From Protonemura montana (Eukaryota; Arthropoda; Insecta; Plecoptera; Nemouridae), in assembly GCA_947568835.1 (NCBI GenBank), contig OX387602.1:10777021-10841020 (forward strand): a stretch of 64,000 nt of DNA, in the 5' to 3' direction. The notes under the pieces are model-generated. The model saw only the letters and a program-made list of their open reading frames with translations. It was not told the DNA's origin and made no database searches. Position 1 is the first letter of the stretch. Each line of letters begins with the position of its first letter. Below, one piece after another: positions 63,561 to 64,000 of the stretch. Position numbers and translations under genes: made by a program.

Positions 63561-64000
63561 GGAGCAAAGCAAGACGAGATAGACGGGATGAGACTTATTT
63601 AGGACGTCTTTTAAAGACAGGGTAGGTACTAAGAAAGTATAAACGAAAGAGGATTATGGCTTTTCCATGTCAACTCCAACGTGCCTCGGGGAATAGTTTA
63701 AAATCGGTCCAATTCCCCATTTTTCTTTATCGCTGACTGAGTAACAATGAAAATTGATTGACTGAAAACACGGCAATCTATTAAAAACTAAAAGCTATTG
63801 CCCCTAGCAATTCAAGCTGCTTTTCAGACATATCGCATTGATCATGCTTCGATGCATATTTATATAAATCGAATGATTACTTGCTTCCTGCCGATTATCG
63901 ATTAGATTCGTACGAAGAAAATCAACAAATATACAGAACAGAAAAATTAACCAACGATCGGGTATACCATTAAAAATCCATTTGTTACAATATGAATTAC

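Overview
This window is nuclear DNA from an invertebrate animal. Genes are split by short GT-AG introns (81 bp to about 1.5 kb), the background is AT-rich, and the recognisable genes are metazoan: the ciliary transition-zone protein CEP290, a C22orf15/CXorf65-type protein, the ER ubiquitin-conjugating enzyme UBE2J1, mitochondrial BCKDHB, a phytanoyl-CoA dioxygenase-like enzyme and a THAP zinc finger. The gene set requires a ciliated animal. A marine invertebrate, possibly a deuterostome such as a tunicate, is plausible, but nothing here fixes the phylum. No viral, plasmid or bacterial gene and no CRISPR array was seen.

Layout. 1-8,100: a THAP zinc-finger gene broken by one frame change, copies of a 5S rRNA-derived SINE, and a promoter-like patch without a clear gene. 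8,122-23,642: a compact cluster of four multi-exon genes: UBE2J1 (+, 5 exons), a C22orf15/CXorf65 homologue (-, 3 exons), CEP290 (+, 8 coding exons) and BCKDHB (+, 5 exons). The start codons of the C22orf15-like gene and CEP290 are only 242 bp apart, head to head, so they probably share a promoter. 23,650-37,690: gene-poor DNA with SINE fragments, hairpins and two doubtful minus-strand exons. 37,691-40,823: a five-exon phytanoyl-CoA dioxygenase-like gene (-) whose third exon is out of frame in this sequence. 41,000-53,000: gene-poor, with a foldback element at 49,758-50,522 and several hairpins. 53,278-53,433: an Ala/Gly-rich first coding exon (+) whose downstream exons were not found in the remaining 10 kb. 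63,441-63,560: an RFX X-box overlapping the start of a small open frame.

Functional links. CEP290 is a structural protein of the ciliary transition zone. Its divergent partner belongs to an uncharacterised family, so the pairing is a hint of shared regulation. UBE2J1 (ER-associated degradation), BCKDHB (mitochondrial branched-chain keto acid oxidation) and the dioxygenase have no evident joint pathway. Exon joins were worked out by hand from reading frame, splice dinucleotides and remembered family sequences; transcripts would be decisive.
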